DNA of 64,000 bases from Rhodosorus marinus (GCA_029953675.1 JAMWBK010000007.1:1302001-1366000); one strand, 5' to 3'; counted from the first letter of the stretch, positions 33,112 to 42,906 are shown. Notes: generated by a model from the letters alone, not told the origin. Made by a program: numbers and translations.

Positions 33112-34125
33112 ATGATCCAATCGGCTTGCCTGCTCTCCCGTTTTTGTGCCGGCGCCCGACTGAATTACTGGCTGCGAAGCCTTCCACCTCACTGGGGCTC
33201 GTGGATGGCAGCCAAGGCGGACGAGGCGACGCTGAAGCACTGGGGAACGCTCCTGGATGAACCCCTAGATTTGGAAGCGGCTCCTGACAGGGACCTAATT
33301 CGTGGCCAGATTGCCCTACCTTCACGATTAGGCGGATTTGGAGTGGCCGACTGGGGACTCGTATGCTCGGCAGCAGCGGTCGCCTCCTGGGCTACCGCGC
33401 TTCGCACCTTGGTGAGTTTTCGGATGCGAAGTGCTTGCCTTTTGGCTAGAGCATTGACTAGCGCAGACACCGTGACCCTTCCGCCACCGCTTTTGAGTAT
33501 CTATGATGCTCTCCAGCAGGCGTTCAGTAAGTGTAACACCGTGCCGGACGAGAGCCGATCTAGATTTCGCTCCTGGAAGGAGCTGTTATGGGGACGAACT
33601 GAGGTGCTCGAGGACTCTCCCATCGACAGAGTACTCGCCGGCGAGGGGGAAGTTAGCCCCGGGTCACCGGTTGCCGATTACCCGGGTCTGAGCCTATTGT
33701 GGAGCTCGCGCACTGATGTGATTCAACATAGCCTCACCTGGGGCCAACACAGTGCCGCTCACGCAATCTTGCTCAACTCTCCACTCACACCGCCTACCAC
33801 CGCCGCTCGCCTCCGCGGTATGGCAGGCCATCTATCACATTTGTGGTTAACGACCCTGCCGTCATCACTGGGTCACCGCCTGGATGCCTTCCAGTTTCGC
33901 TGTGCCGCACAGATTTACCTGGGTTTGCCACAAGCTCCGTGGCACCCTAATCGGCCGTCTTTCTGTCAGGGATGTGAGAGTCGGATCGATGCTTGTGGAT
34001 ACCATTTCTTAGGTTTATGCGGACTGTTGAGAGGTCTTCGTACGAGGCGTCACACTCGCTTCAAGTACATTCTCAGCGAATGTCTGACTCGGGTAGGGCA
34101 TACGGTTGAGGTGGAATCGGAATAA
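33112..34125 (+). pseudogene. Family A C-terminal ORF fragment in A8
   Basis: A 337-codon open frame from the RT thumb (MIQSACLLSRFCAGARLNYW) through IQHSLTWGQHSAAHAILLNS and the knuckle CQGCESRIDACGYHF. It ends at a stop at about 34123 inside the segment preceding the endonuclease core. The nuclease part continues beyond in a broken frame. It is part of the dead copy A8. Confidence 0.65.
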
Positions 34126-34603
34126 CCCAGATCGGTCTCGGATAGGGCACCGCCCCGCTGTATCGCAGATCTCCTCGTCTCCGATGCTGCCGCCAGACGC
34201 TCAGCATATGTTGACCTCGCGATTACATGCCCTGTGGCAAGCGCCCATCTCACGGCTGCCGCCCGCCGCCGAGGAACAGCTGCTTCGGCCCTTTCCCGCG
34301 TGAAGTAACGACGGTATGCGGAGGGTATGGGCAGCCTGCCTCGCGCTGAGGGTCGCTCCCACCGGTTCCAGCCTTTCATTGTGGAGAGCTTTGGTCACGT
34401 GGAGAAGATGGGTTTGGAGTGGTTGCGAAAATGTTTAACTGAACATCCTGTTTTTGCGGCGTCTAAGTGTCTCTATGTGGCGATATTCGAGCAGCATGCT
34501 TGCCGAGGCGCGCCATCGGCGCCTGGGTTTGCACGCTTCCCTATCTAGTTCTTAGTTCTTTTTGACGGTTTGCGTAGCTTTTTAAGCTATGCTAATAAAG
34601 CCG

Positions 34604-37600
34604 TCGAGGATTGGGGTATTGTTTCTTTTTCGGTCGCGAGCGTGTTCGTTTACGGGAAGCGCTTCCTCTGGTACGCCTTCCCCTCGATTTTCCGCGGGGC
34701 ATCGTTTGCATTTGCAACTACTTCTGTCTTCCGGTCTGTCTTCCGGGTGGGTGTGTTGCGGGGCCCTTCCTATTTGGGTTGGGTTTGGTCGATTATTCTC
34801 TCGGTGTGGTATCATATTGGTGGTGCAACGTTTCCTTTGGGGATTCCCTCAGGATGGTAGGGATATCTCCGCGCTCGACGGAGCCTCCTCCCAAGGAGGC
34901 ACTGCCAGGTGGGGGACTCCGTGTTCGCCTCAGCTGCGGCACCTTTTCTTCCGAGGTTGACTTGGAAGGCGCTTCTGGCACCCAGGCGCGTGCACTTATC
35001 TCCGCTGTCACCAGCCTGATCACGGCTGCGAGTGAACGTGGAGTGCTCCCTCAGCTCACCCAGAAGCTAGGTGAGCTGGAATCGGGATTGCTGGCCAGGT
35101 CAAATTCAAATTCGGACGAGAATTTGAATTGCACCAGAGTGGCAGCGTTGGCCGAAGGCAGTCAACATCAGGTCAATCAACATGAACCTGTCCCGGGACA
35201 GGCGAGGGCGGTTGCTTCTGCGCGGGACAGTACGACGTTGGGGAGCGGCAGGCCGGGCCAAAACGCGCTTCAGCGCTCGGGGACTCGAGGCAATGGTGGT
35301 GGTGACTGTGCGGCAACCGGTGTGGAGGAGACTGCAGCTGTGGACTTCCCTCTCTTGGACCAGCCCTCAGGTGGTCACCAGCTCCCGGCTACTTCGGGGG
35401 CACATGGTGGCCGCAAGGGGGGCGCTTCGTACGCATCAGTCTTGCGGAAGGGCACCACTGCCACACGTACGTCGGCTATGCTCCGTTTCATACCATCTCG
35501 CGAGCCTCAGGATGGACCTGTGGAGACCACTCTCCAATTTCTGTGGGTGCGAAATGTCCGGCCCCAGACTACACGAGGACAGGTTCCGTCTATGCGAGAC
35601 TTCCGGGACACTTTTGCGGAATCGTTAGGGTGCAGCCGGGGTGATTTCTTCTTCGCAAACTATGAGGGCCGCGATGTGCTGTTTTTGGTCTCCGCAACCG
35701 CCGCCAAGTACCTGGAGGCCTTGCTGGCGAAGCCTACCGAGCAGTGGCCTGAGAGCGCCCGGTGGCTGCGCTGCAACCCGCAGGTGGTTTTGCACTTCGA
35801 TTTTGACCGTTTCTCGGGCAATTTCCTGTCTCCGGGAGAAACGGCAGGGCTCTCTGAGCATGAGAGCAGCGTGAAGGCGGCAGCGATCCATTGGCTACGG
35901 ATTCAGCGCCTTGAGAGGATCTTGTTGGAGCGGTTCCGGTCGGGCCCTCGTCACCTGCGCATGGCGGTTTCCAGTTTCTTCGATCTGGAGAGGCGACTTG
36001 TGCTGACTTCGCGCTACAAGACAGAGCTGCAGCGGGTGGGGATTTTGGAGGGCTCTGCTTCCAGCACTACTTCCAGCGAGAGTGGTGAGGCAGGGGAGCA
36101 GACTGAGGGCATGGCGGTGCAGGACGCCCAGGTTACTTTGCTGAAGCCCGCGGGATCCGTTCCGCGAGCCTCGCGGAGTGGGCGGCTCACGACTTTGGTG
36201 CGGATAGGAGGTAAGAGAGCGAGGACCGACTCCCCCGGGTCTAAGGGGAGAAGCACGATTAGCGCTCCAGGCACGGCTGCGAGGTCGCAGCCTATGGATC
36301 TACAGTCTTATGTCCTGAAGGAGGGCGGAGACTGGGGCATTTGGCGTACGCGTTTTCGGAGTTGGCTCCGGCGGTGGATTTCTTTGGAAGGAGGCTCGCT
36401 TCCCCTCCGTGGGGGCATTCCCCCAGTCGTCCTTCCTCGTGGAGACCTTCTAGTTGCTGGAACGATTCTCGATTTCATCTTCACGAGCCTGGCTCGCAAC
36501 ATTCGGGACACAGTCATTTGGGTTTTTCTGGGGGTCATGCCGCGCCTGATTCTGGCCCCCATTCACACATCGGAGCGCAGATGGCGAGTACGAGACCGAC
36601 TGGCCCTGTTCTTGAAGGGAGACTTCGAAGTACTACAGCGCAGCTATTTGGCGTCGTCAGCACCATCCGCCCGTCGGACTCGGCATGGCACAGTGTCGCC
36701 CGTGCCAGCTCGAGTACAGAAATTGGTAGCAGTGGGCGATTTAAGTCGAGCGGCGCGGGTTTTGGAGGGCCAGGCGCCTGTCCTCCCCTACGATGATAGT
36801 CTCGCCCAGACGGTGTCGTCTTTGTTCCCTGAGTCCGACGTGGATTTGTCCCCTGAATTCGAGGTATTCTTGGACCGTCCGGAGTTGGCCAGGTTTCGCA
36901 TCGATCTGACGCTCAGTAAGTCTGACCTGGAGGATTTGCTTCGTACCTCGCGTCGGGGACGCTGTCCCGGACCCTCCGGACTAAGAACAGAGCTATTGCA
37001 GGCCCTGAGCCAGCCTGGCAAGAGCGCGCTTCTGAGGATCCTTAACAAGTTGTTCCAGGGCGTATCGGGTGCGTCCGCGCCATGGGAACATCTCCGGCAG
37101 GCACAGCTTTGCTTGCTCACGAAACCTGACCACCAGCCGGACCACCCGCGTCTCCGGCCGATCGGGATGGTGGAGAGCCTACGGAAGTTAGCCGGGAGGT
37201 GGCTATGCCAGCGCCTTCGCCAGCGCGTCACAGCTTTTATGGCGCCCTTGCAAGTAGGGGTGGGATTCTCTGGGGGTTGTGAACTGATCACCCATGGGAT
37301 CGAGCTAGAACGCGCCAGTAGGCCGGAGTGGGGAGTCTTGGTGGTTGATTTCCGGAACGCATTCAACAGCGTGTCGCGGACGCATGCGCTAGAGGTGCTC
37401 CGACGTGTGTTTCCGGAGGCGTGGCCGTTTCTATCGGGTATTTACGGAGGGGAGAGCCTCCCCTACTTGACACCGGAGGGCACTGTTTTTCAAGCACATA
37501 CTGGCGTCCAACAAGGCGACCCTTGCGGACCTCTTCTTCATGCCTGTGCCCTACAGCTCGTACTTTTACGTCTTTCGACTGAGGTCTCGGATCTTCGAAT

Positions 37601-39428
37601 CTGCGCGTACCACGATGACGTAACATTGCTGGGCACCCCTGACACCCTGGCTAGGGGACTGACCGCGATCGAAGCGATTGCACGTCGCGTCGGTTTGACT
37701 GTGGAAACAGAAAAATGTCGCTTTCTCCCCCCGAGGGACGTGTCGCTGAACTCTCTGCCACCCACTCTGCGACTAATCAGCGAACGTGAAGGGTTCGAAC
37801 ACCACGGCGTCGGATTGGGGACTGACAACTTTGTCCAAGCATCCTGCGAGCGAGTTTTGGCACGGCACAAGCAACTCACCGACGCCATTGAGCACCTACC
37901 CGACAGCATGCTGCAATCGGCCTGCTTGCTTTCCCGCTTTTGTGCCGGTCCCAGACTCAACTACTGGTTGCGCAGCCTGCCTCCAGCTTGGGGCTCGTGG
38001 ATCGCGGCTAAAGCCGACGAAATGACCCTGCAACACTGGGGAACGCTCTTGGATGAGCCCCTCGATCTTGAAGCTGCTCCCGACAGGGACTTTATTCGTG
38101 CACAGATCGCTCTACCGTTGCGATTAGGGGGATTCGGCGTCGCAGACCGTGGGCTGGTATGCTCGCCAGCGGCGGTTGCCACCTGGGCTACCGCGCTGCG
38201 AACGTTGGTGACCTTCCAGATGCGAAGTGCCTGCCTCTTGGCTCGAGCTTTGACCAACGAGGATCCAGTGACCCTGCCGCCCCCGCTTTTGACAATTTAT
38301 GTTGGTCTTCAACACGCGTTCAGGAGGTGCAACGCCGTGCCGGACGCAAATCGGTACCGCTTTCGTTCCTGGAGGGAGCTGTTATGGGGACGAGCTGAAG
38401 CGATTGAGGATTGTCCCCTCGACCGAGTTCTTGCCGATGACGGAGAGGCTAGCCCCGGGTCCCCTGTTGCAGACTACCCGGGTTTGAGCCGATTGTGGAG
38501 CTCCCGCACTGATGTGATTCAACATAGCCTCACCTGGGGCCAACACAGTGCCGCTCACACAGTCATGCTCAATTCTCCTCTCACGCCGCCTACCACTGCC
38601 GCTCGTCTCCGCGGCATGGGAGGCCACCTCTCGCACTTGTGGTTAACCACTCTACCGTCGTCATTGAGTCATCGTCTCGATGCTTTCCAGTTCCGTTCTG
38701 CCGCACGGATCTATCTCGGTTTGCCACAGGCTCCGTGGCACTCTAATCGGCCGTCTTTCTGTCAGGGATGTGAGAGCCGGATTGACGCTTGTGGCTACCA
38801 CTTCCTGGGTTCCTGCGGACTGTTGCGAGGTCTCCGTACGAGGCGTCACACTCGCCTCAAGTACATCCTCAGCGAATTTTTGACTCGAATAGGGCATACG
38901 GTTGAGGTTGAGTCGGAACTGCCCAGATCCATCTCGGACTCTGCACCGCCCCGTTGTATAGCCGATCTCCTCGTCTCTGACGCTGCTGCCAGACGCTCAA
39001 CATATGTGGACCTTGCGATTACCTGCCCCGTGGCCAGCGCCCACCTCACCGCAGCCGCCCGCCGCCGGGGGGCCGCGGCTTCAGCCCTTCGAAGAGTTAA
39101 TGAACGACGGTATGCTGAGAGCATGGCCAGTCTGCCTTGCGCTGAGGGTCGCTCTCACCGGTTCCAGCCATTCATTGTGGAAAGCTTTGGTCACGTCGAT
39201 AAGTCGGGTTTAGAGTGGTTGCGGAAATGTTTTGCTGAGCATCCTACTGAATATTTGGCGCTCTTGAGGCGTTTAAGTGTCTCCCTTTGGCGATATTCCA
39301 GCGACATGCTGTCCGAGGCGCGCCATCGGCGCCTGGGGTTGCATACTTCCCTCCCTAGTTATTAGTTCATCTTCACGCCTTGCGTAGCGCTTCAGGCTAT
39401 GCTAGTAAAGTCCAGTAAAGTCCAGTCT
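34604..39428 (+). mobile_element. Family A LINE, apparently full-length and intact (A10)
   Basis: 5' UTR from GTCGAGGATTGGGG (about 34605) to the ATG at 34854, a single 1503-codon ORF, and a short 3' UTR with stem-loop GCGTAGC (39382-39388), loop GCTTCAG and GCTATGC (39396-39402). The tail then repeats AGTAAAGTCC (39405-39427). It follows A8 with no spacer. Truncated copies at 10733, 15007 and 32234 are almost identical to it, so this lineage has moved recently. Confidence 0.85.
34854..39365 (+). CDS. Family A retrotransposon polyprotein: RT plus restriction-like endonuclease
   Basis: 1503 residues; ATG at 34854 is the start equivalent to MAGVPPRS in A8. Residues 1-330 hold a variable N-terminus with LSCGTFSSEVDLEGASGTQA and WVRNVRPQTTRGQVPSMRDF, perhaps an RNA-binding or ORF1-like part. 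A helical linker follows. RT spans about 700-950: GRCPGPSGLRTELLQ, RPIGMVESLRKLAGRWL, VVDFRNAFNSV (about 829), TGVQQGDPCGPLLHACAL and AYHDDVTLLG (about 918). The knuckle CQGCESRIDACGYHFLGSC is near 1302. The nuclease core has CIADLLVSD near 1367 and YVDLAITCP near 1384. This order (RT, CCHC/CCHH, PD-(D/E)XK-like) is that of R2/R4/NeSL/CRE-type LINEs, which usually nick specific targets. No APE-type endonuclease or RNase H is seen. All key motifs are present, so it may be functional. Confidence 0.85.
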   Translation: MVGISPRSTEPPPKEALPGGGLRVRLSCGTFSSEVDLEGASGTQARALISAVTSLITAASERGVLPQLTQKLGELESGLLARSNSNSDENLNCTRVAALAEGSQHQVNQHEPVPGQARAVASARDSTTLGSGRPGQNALQRSGTRGNGGGDCAATGVEETAAVDFPLLDQPSGGHQLPATSGAHGGRKGGASYASVLRKGTTATRTSAMLRFIPSREPQDGPVETTLQFLWVRNVRPQTTRGQVPSMRDFRDTFAESLGCSRGDFFFANYEGRDVLFLVSATAAKYLEALLAKPTEQWPESARWLRCNPQVVLHFDFDRFSGNFLSPGETAGLSEHESSVKAAAIHWLRIQRLERILLERFRSGPRHLRMAVSSFFDLERRLVLTSRYKTELQRVGILEGSASSTTSSESGEAGEQTEGMAVQDAQVTLLKPAGSVPRASRSGRLTTLVRIGGKRARTDSPGSKGRSTISAPGTAARSQPMDLQSYVLKEGGDWGIWRTRFRSWLRRWISLEGGSLPLRGGIPPVVLPRGDLLVAGTILDFIFTSLARNIRDTVIWVFLGVMPRLILAPIHTSERRWRVRDRLALFLKGDFEVLQRSYLASSAPSARRTRHGTVSPVPARVQKLVAVGDLSRAARVLEGQAPVLPYDDSLAQTVSSLFPESDVDLSPEFEVFLDRPELARFRIDLTLSKSDLEDLLRTSRRGRCPGPSGLRTELLQALSQPGKSALLRILNKLFQGVSGASAPWEHLRQAQLCLLTKPDHQPDHPRLRPIGMVESLRKLAGRWLCQRLRQRVTAFMAPLQVGVGFSGGCELITHGIELERASRPEWGVLVVDFRNAFNSVSRTHALEVLRRVFPEAWPFLSGIYGGESLPYLTPEGTVFQAHTGVQQGDPCGPLLHACALQLVLLRLSTEVSDLRICAYHDDVTLLGTPDTLARGLTAIEAIARRVGLTVETEKCRFLPPRDVSLNSLPPTLRLISEREGFEHHGVGLGTDNFVQASCERVLARHKQLTDAIEHLPDSMLQSACLLSRFCAGPRLNYWLRSLPPAWGSWIAAKADEMTLQHWGTLLDEPLDLEAAPDRDFIRAQIALPLRLGGFGVADRGLVCSPAAVATWATALRTLVTFQMRSACLLARALTNEDPVTLPPPLLTIYVGLQHAFRRCNAVPDANRYRFRSWRELLWGRAEAIEDCPLDRVLADDGEASPGSPVADYPGLSRLWSSRTDVIQHSLTWGQHSAAHTVMLNSPLTPPTTAARLRGMGGHLSHLWLTTLPSSLSHRLDAFQFRSAARIYLGLPQAPWHSNRPSFCQGCESRIDACGYHFLGSCGLLRGLRTRRHTRLKYILSEFLTRIGHTVEVESELPRSISDSAPPRCIADLLVSDAAARRSTYVDLAITCPVASAHLTAAARRRGAAASALRRVNERRYAESMASLPCAEGRSHRFQPFIVESFGHVDKSGLEWLRKCFAEHPTEYLALLRRLSVSLWRYSSDMLSEARHRRLGLHTSLPSY

Positions 39429-39537
39429 AGGGACACATTTATAAATTCGCGTGTCTGCCGGTTTTGGACTTTTTGAGGAATTGAAAATGAGTGAATGAGT
39501 TTATTTTCATAATTGTTTTTATTGAATGAATGATTTT

Positions 39538-39835
39538 TGTTTTTTATTGAACGAATTTTTGGTTGATCCGAGGATGAAAGAAAACCGGAGGGGAAAAAAA
39601 AGACGAAGCGCGGCAAAGATGGGGGCCCCTCCGACATCGAACCAGCGTTCATACGCCACAGTAAGAAACTTGCACAGATAAGCAACGACGACAGATGGTC
39701 AGGGCGGTTCACGGAACAATTCCCGAAGCCAACGAGAACCAACTGAATCCATAAACGCAAAGCACTCAAGCACCAGAGGTACCAGACGACGAGCTAGAGC
39801 CGATCCCTGGGGAAGACAAAGCCGGCGCATATTTC
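39538..39835 (-). mobile_element. Diverged family B 3' fragment
   Basis: The minus strand carries FGNCSVNRPDHLSSLLICAS, FLLWRMNAGSMSE and a 3' UTR with the CCCCTCCGG element. It is clearly related to, but diverged from, the B C-terminus ELFRERPDRLQSLFTRLSFL. It is 5'-truncated and lies back to back with the plus-strand B4 copy. Confidence 0.7.
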
Positions 39836-39838
39836 ACT

Positions 39839-42196
39839 ATGCGTGTTCTCTCGTGGTTTTCGCACCTTGTCGCCTCCTACCCGGACGGTTCCCTTCCCCT
39901 TTGTCGTCAGAGCACGGCCGTACGGCTCCCTCGTCGACTTCATAAGCCCCTAGGATTGGTGTTGGATTTTCTCTGGCAGCAGGTCGCCGCGAACCCTCAC
40001 TGCTCTCTTCGCTGGGAACTCTTGTTCTTTTTTCCCCGCCTCGTGCTCACCTCCTCTACCGTCCCCCTCAACCCACATCCTCGCCGGGTCCACCCTCGCC
40101 GAAAACTGCAAATGTTCCTTTCCGGCGACTTTGAGGACCTCGAACGTTTTTATTTCGCTTCTCTCTCTTCCTTTTCTCCTAGTGCTCCCTCAGCTTTTAG
40201 GTCTTCTCGACAGAATCGGGCGCGTCACGCGGTGGCAGGCGGTGATCTGCGGCGGGCAGCCGGGATCCTCCAGCAGCGGCAACCTGTGGTTCCATACTCT
40301 GATGATCTTTATTCACCGCTCCGTTTGCTCTTTCCCTCGGAAGGCTCCCCTTGGGACTCCTCGTTTGAATCAGTGTTGGAAGAGTACCGCGCCGCGCCAC
40401 ATCCCAGTGCGCGGTTAGTGGTCAATCTGGAGGCGGTGCGTGAGTTGGTTCATGATGCTCCGAAGGGCCGTTCCCCAGGGCCCTCGGGGCTGCGGGTGGA
40501 ATATCTCCGTTTCTTAAGTGATGAAGGTTTGAAGGCGTTGGCGTGGGTGGTCGAAGCGCTTGTGAATGGTGATCCCCTGTGTGAGTGTGCGTGGTTCTTG
40601 GTCGGGCGTTCTCAGTTGTGTCTGCTTTCGAAGCCCGGCCACACGGCCTCGAGCCCTGCTATTCGCCCTATTGGCCTGGTTGAGGTGGTCCGCAAATTGG
40701 CGGCGCGATGGTTAGTGAAAATCCTGGTTCCCGAATCCCGCCGTTTCTTTGGGCACGTGCAGTTAGGCGTGGGCTATCGTGGTGGCTGTGAGTTGTTGTC
40801 TGTTTTACTCCGTTCGGAAATGGCGTACTCCCCAGATTCTGGGCTCCTCTCTGTAGATTTTACCAATGCGTTCAACCGCGTCTCTCGTCCGGCTCTCATG
40901 CACGTGGTGCGCGAAGTCTTCCCTGTAGGCTTTCCCTTTGTTAGTAGACTTTATTCTCCGCTTGGTCGTGGGGCTACCTATGACACCCTTGGCGCTTCCT
41001 CACACACGTTTGCGGCGCGCACAGGGGTACAACAGGGTGATCCCTTGTCCCCTTTCCTACATGCCTGTGGACTACAACTCGTCTTGCTTTGTCTTCGCTC
41101 CGAATTCCCGCAGGTTCGTACGGTTGCATACCACGACGACGTGTGCCTCCTGGGGCCCCCTGATACTCTAGCACTCGCTTATGATCGTCTCCGCTCCTTG
41201 GCTTCGCGGGTTGACCTGGAGGTTAATCATCACAAATCGTTCTACTGGGGAGGTGTAGCTGCACAAGAGCAGCAGGTACCTGCGTCGTTCCAGGATATTT
41301 GGAGACCGGATGGTTTTGTCCACTTAGGCATCCCCTACGGGTCGCCGTCCTTCGTTGAAGGCGAGTTGCTGCAGCTCCTCGGTAAGCACAGACAGCTGGT
41401 TGCAGAGCTTCGACGGCTACCTCCGGGCTTTCTCCAGTGCTCGTTGTTGCTGTTTCGGTATTGTTGCAGTCAGCGGTTAACCTATTGGCTTCGCTCACTT
41501 CCAACTCATTGGGGCCGGTGGTTGGCCACTCGTGCGGATGCTGAAAGTTTCCGTGACCTGGGGTATTTTCTCGATGAAGAGCTGAGCGCTCTGCCGCGAC
41601 CCACCTGTGATGTTGTGCGCGCCCAGGTAGGCCTCCCATTGCGATTGGGGGGACTGGGCCTCTGCAATCGTGTTGTGGTCCAACCTGCAGCCGCAGTAGG
41701 GGCCTGGGGAACCGCACTTCCCACTTTGAGCAGCTTGGGTATCTCGAAGTTCCGCAATTTGATGGCGAGCCTCTCGCGGGGTGTCTTGCTTCCCAGCGTA
41801 CCGGAAAGCGCCCAAGACTTGTTTCTGGAGCTCCAAACCGCCCTGAATTCCTGTACTAGTCTCCCCGAAACCGTTCAACCCCGTCTTCCTGACTGGCGAG
41901 CTGTATTTGACCGCTCTCGAGGCTCCGCCCCGGGGATTCGTCCTGCGCCTGAACCTGTTCTAGGGAGATTGACCCAGTGGTTGCCGCAGAAGAAGAAGTT
42001 CCAGTTGATCCTCCTGATGATTCCCAGCGCGCTGGGAGCCGAGCTCAAGCACGCACGGATGCGCTGCAAAATATCCTTTCTTGGGACTTGCACCGTGCTG
42101 CATATGGCCGACTCCTCGCGCAGATGGTCTCATCTTCTCGCGCTCGCGCCCGCCTACGTAGTCTTGGAGGGGTTATTAGCTCTCAGTGGCTCATGA
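39839..42196 (+). CDS. Family B reverse transcriptase frame
   Basis: A 785-codon open frame. Family B sequence is recognisable to about residue 707 (41960); the rest is out of frame. RT motifs: GRSPGPSGLRVEYLRFLSDE, IRPIGLVEVVRKLAARWLVK, VDFTNAFNRV (about residue 340), TGVQQGDPLSPFLHACGLQL and AYHDDVCLLG (about 430), then VDLEVNHHKSFYWG. All catalytic aspartates are present. The start at 39839 is simply the first ATG after the truncation point, so the native N-terminus is probably missing. The endonuclease lies in the next frame, joined by a single shift, which could be a mutation or programmed frameshifting. Other B copies in the window do not cover this joint. Confidence 0.7.
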   Translation: MRVLSWFSHLVASYPDGSLPLCRQSTAVRLPRRLHKPLGLVLDFLWQQVAANPHCSLRWELLFFFPRLVLTSSTVPLNPHPRRVHPRRKLQMFLSGDFEDLERFYFASLSSFSPSAPSAFRSSRQNRARHAVAGGDLRRAAGILQQRQPVVPYSDDLYSPLRLLFPSEGSPWDSSFESVLEEYRAAPHPSARLVVNLEAVRELVHDAPKGRSPGPSGLRVEYLRFLSDEGLKALAWVVEALVNGDPLCECAWFLVGRSQLCLLSKPGHTASSPAIRPIGLVEVVRKLAARWLVKILVPESRRFFGHVQLGVGYRGGCELLSVLLRSEMAYSPDSGLLSVDFTNAFNRVSRPALMHVVREVFPVGFPFVSRLYSPLGRGATYDTLGASSHTFAARTGVQQGDPLSPFLHACGLQLVLLCLRSEFPQVRTVAYHDDVCLLGPPDTLALAYDRLRSLASRVDLEVNHHKSFYWGGVAAQEQQVPASFQDIWRPDGFVHLGIPYGSPSFVEGELLQLLGKHRQLVAELRRLPPGFLQCSLLLFRYCCSQRLTYWLRSLPTHWGRWLATRADAESFRDLGYFLDEELSALPRPTCDVVRAQVGLPLRLGGLGLCNRVVVQPAAAVGAWGTALPTLSSLGISKFRNLMASLSRGVLLPSVPESAQDLFLELQTALNSCTSLPETVQPRLPDWRAVFDRSRGSAPGIRPAPEPVLGRLTQWLPQKKKFQLILLMIPSALGAELKHARMRCKISFLGTCTVLHMADSSRRWSHLLALAPAYVVLEGLLALSGS

Positions 42197-42906
42197 CCGT
42201 ACCAGCCTTTCCGCCACTCACACTGTCGGATTTCGAAGTGCGTACTTCACTGCGCTTATACCTCGGCTTACATCAGCCCCCTTGGCCGTACGAGATGGGT
42301 TCGTCGTGCCCTCTCTGCTCTCAGACTGAAGACAACGCAGATTTTGGCGCCCACCTGCTCGCTAGTTGCCCGGCGGTGAAAGGTGCTCGAACCCGCCGCC
42401 ACACACGGATCTTGAACCTGTTATACCGGGAACTTCGGCCTATAGTCCGGCAAGCCGGTCTGGAAATCGAACGTGAGAAACCTTTACCCGTCACGGACTT
42501 TCAAAATGATGAACGCCGTGTAGCCGACCTGGTGATCACCTGTGACGACAGCCGCCGTACCACATACGTTGATCTTGCTGTTCCTAACCCTCAAGCTAGT
42601 CGTTATCTCCCGGCTGCGGGGGAGCGCCGTGGATCTGCCGCCGCCAGCATGAGACGCCGCAAAGAGATCAAATACGCGGGGGCTTTGTCTTCCCCTGGTG
42701 TTCGTGCTTCGGCACTAGCACATCGCTTGGTACCCCTGATCATTGAGTGCTTTGGGTTCATGGACTCTGTTGGTTCTCGCTGGCTTCGGGAGTTGTTCCG
42801 CGAACGCCCTGACCGTCTTCAATCGTTGTTTACCCGCTTAAGTTTCCTGCTGTGGCGCATGAATGCCGCTTTGATGTTGGAGGCGCGAGTACTTCGCCGC
42901 GCTTAG
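41977..42906 (+). CDS. Family B knuckle and restriction-like endonuclease frame
   Basis: 309 codons from the ATG at 41977; the frame is open further upstream (to about 41950), so this ATG is probably not a real start. Residues 30-75 give ILSWDLHRAAYGRLLAQMVS, related to the 'TWGQHSAAH' region of family A. Then come the knuckle CPLCSQTEDNADFGAHLLAS (C-x2-C...H...C), RTRRHTRILNLLYREL, the nuclease core RRVADLVITCDD...TTYVDLAVPNP and a C-terminal helix ending in RRA. Copies B1 and B3 preserve this part as open frames. It acts in target cleavage by analogy with R2-type elements. Confidence 0.75.
   Translation: MVAAEEEVPVDPPDDSQRAGSRAQARTDALQNILSWDLHRAAYGRLLAQMVSSSRARARLRSLGGVISSQWLMTVPAFPPLTLSDFEVRTSLRLYLGLHQPPWPYEMGSSCPLCSQTEDNADFGAHLLASCPAVKGARTRRHTRILNLLYRELRPIVRQAGLEIEREKPLPVTDFQNDERRVADLVITCDDSRRTTYVDLAVPNPQASRYLPAAGERRGSAAASMRRRKEIKYAGALSSPGVRASALAHRLVPLIIECFGFMDSVGSRWLRELFRERPDRLQSLFTRLSFLLWRMNAALMLEARVLRRA

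Larger units (their letters stand above)
29510..34603 (+). mobile_element. Family A LINE, near full-length but broken (A8)
   Basis: Begins with a 5' UTR starting GTCGA, as does A10, and an ATG at 29774 (MAGVPPRSTPEDPE). The N-terminal region (WVRNVRPQTTRGEVPSMRD) and RT follow, but frameshifts occur near 30050 and elsewhere. At 32174-32462 the RT is split by a TSD-flanked LINE/rRNA chimera. A 20-bp near-duplication at about 33057-33096 and stops at 34123 and 34307 add damage. The 3' end has stem-loop GCGTAGC-7 nt-GCTATGC (34572-34592) and AATAAAGCC, then abuts A10. Confidence 0.85.
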
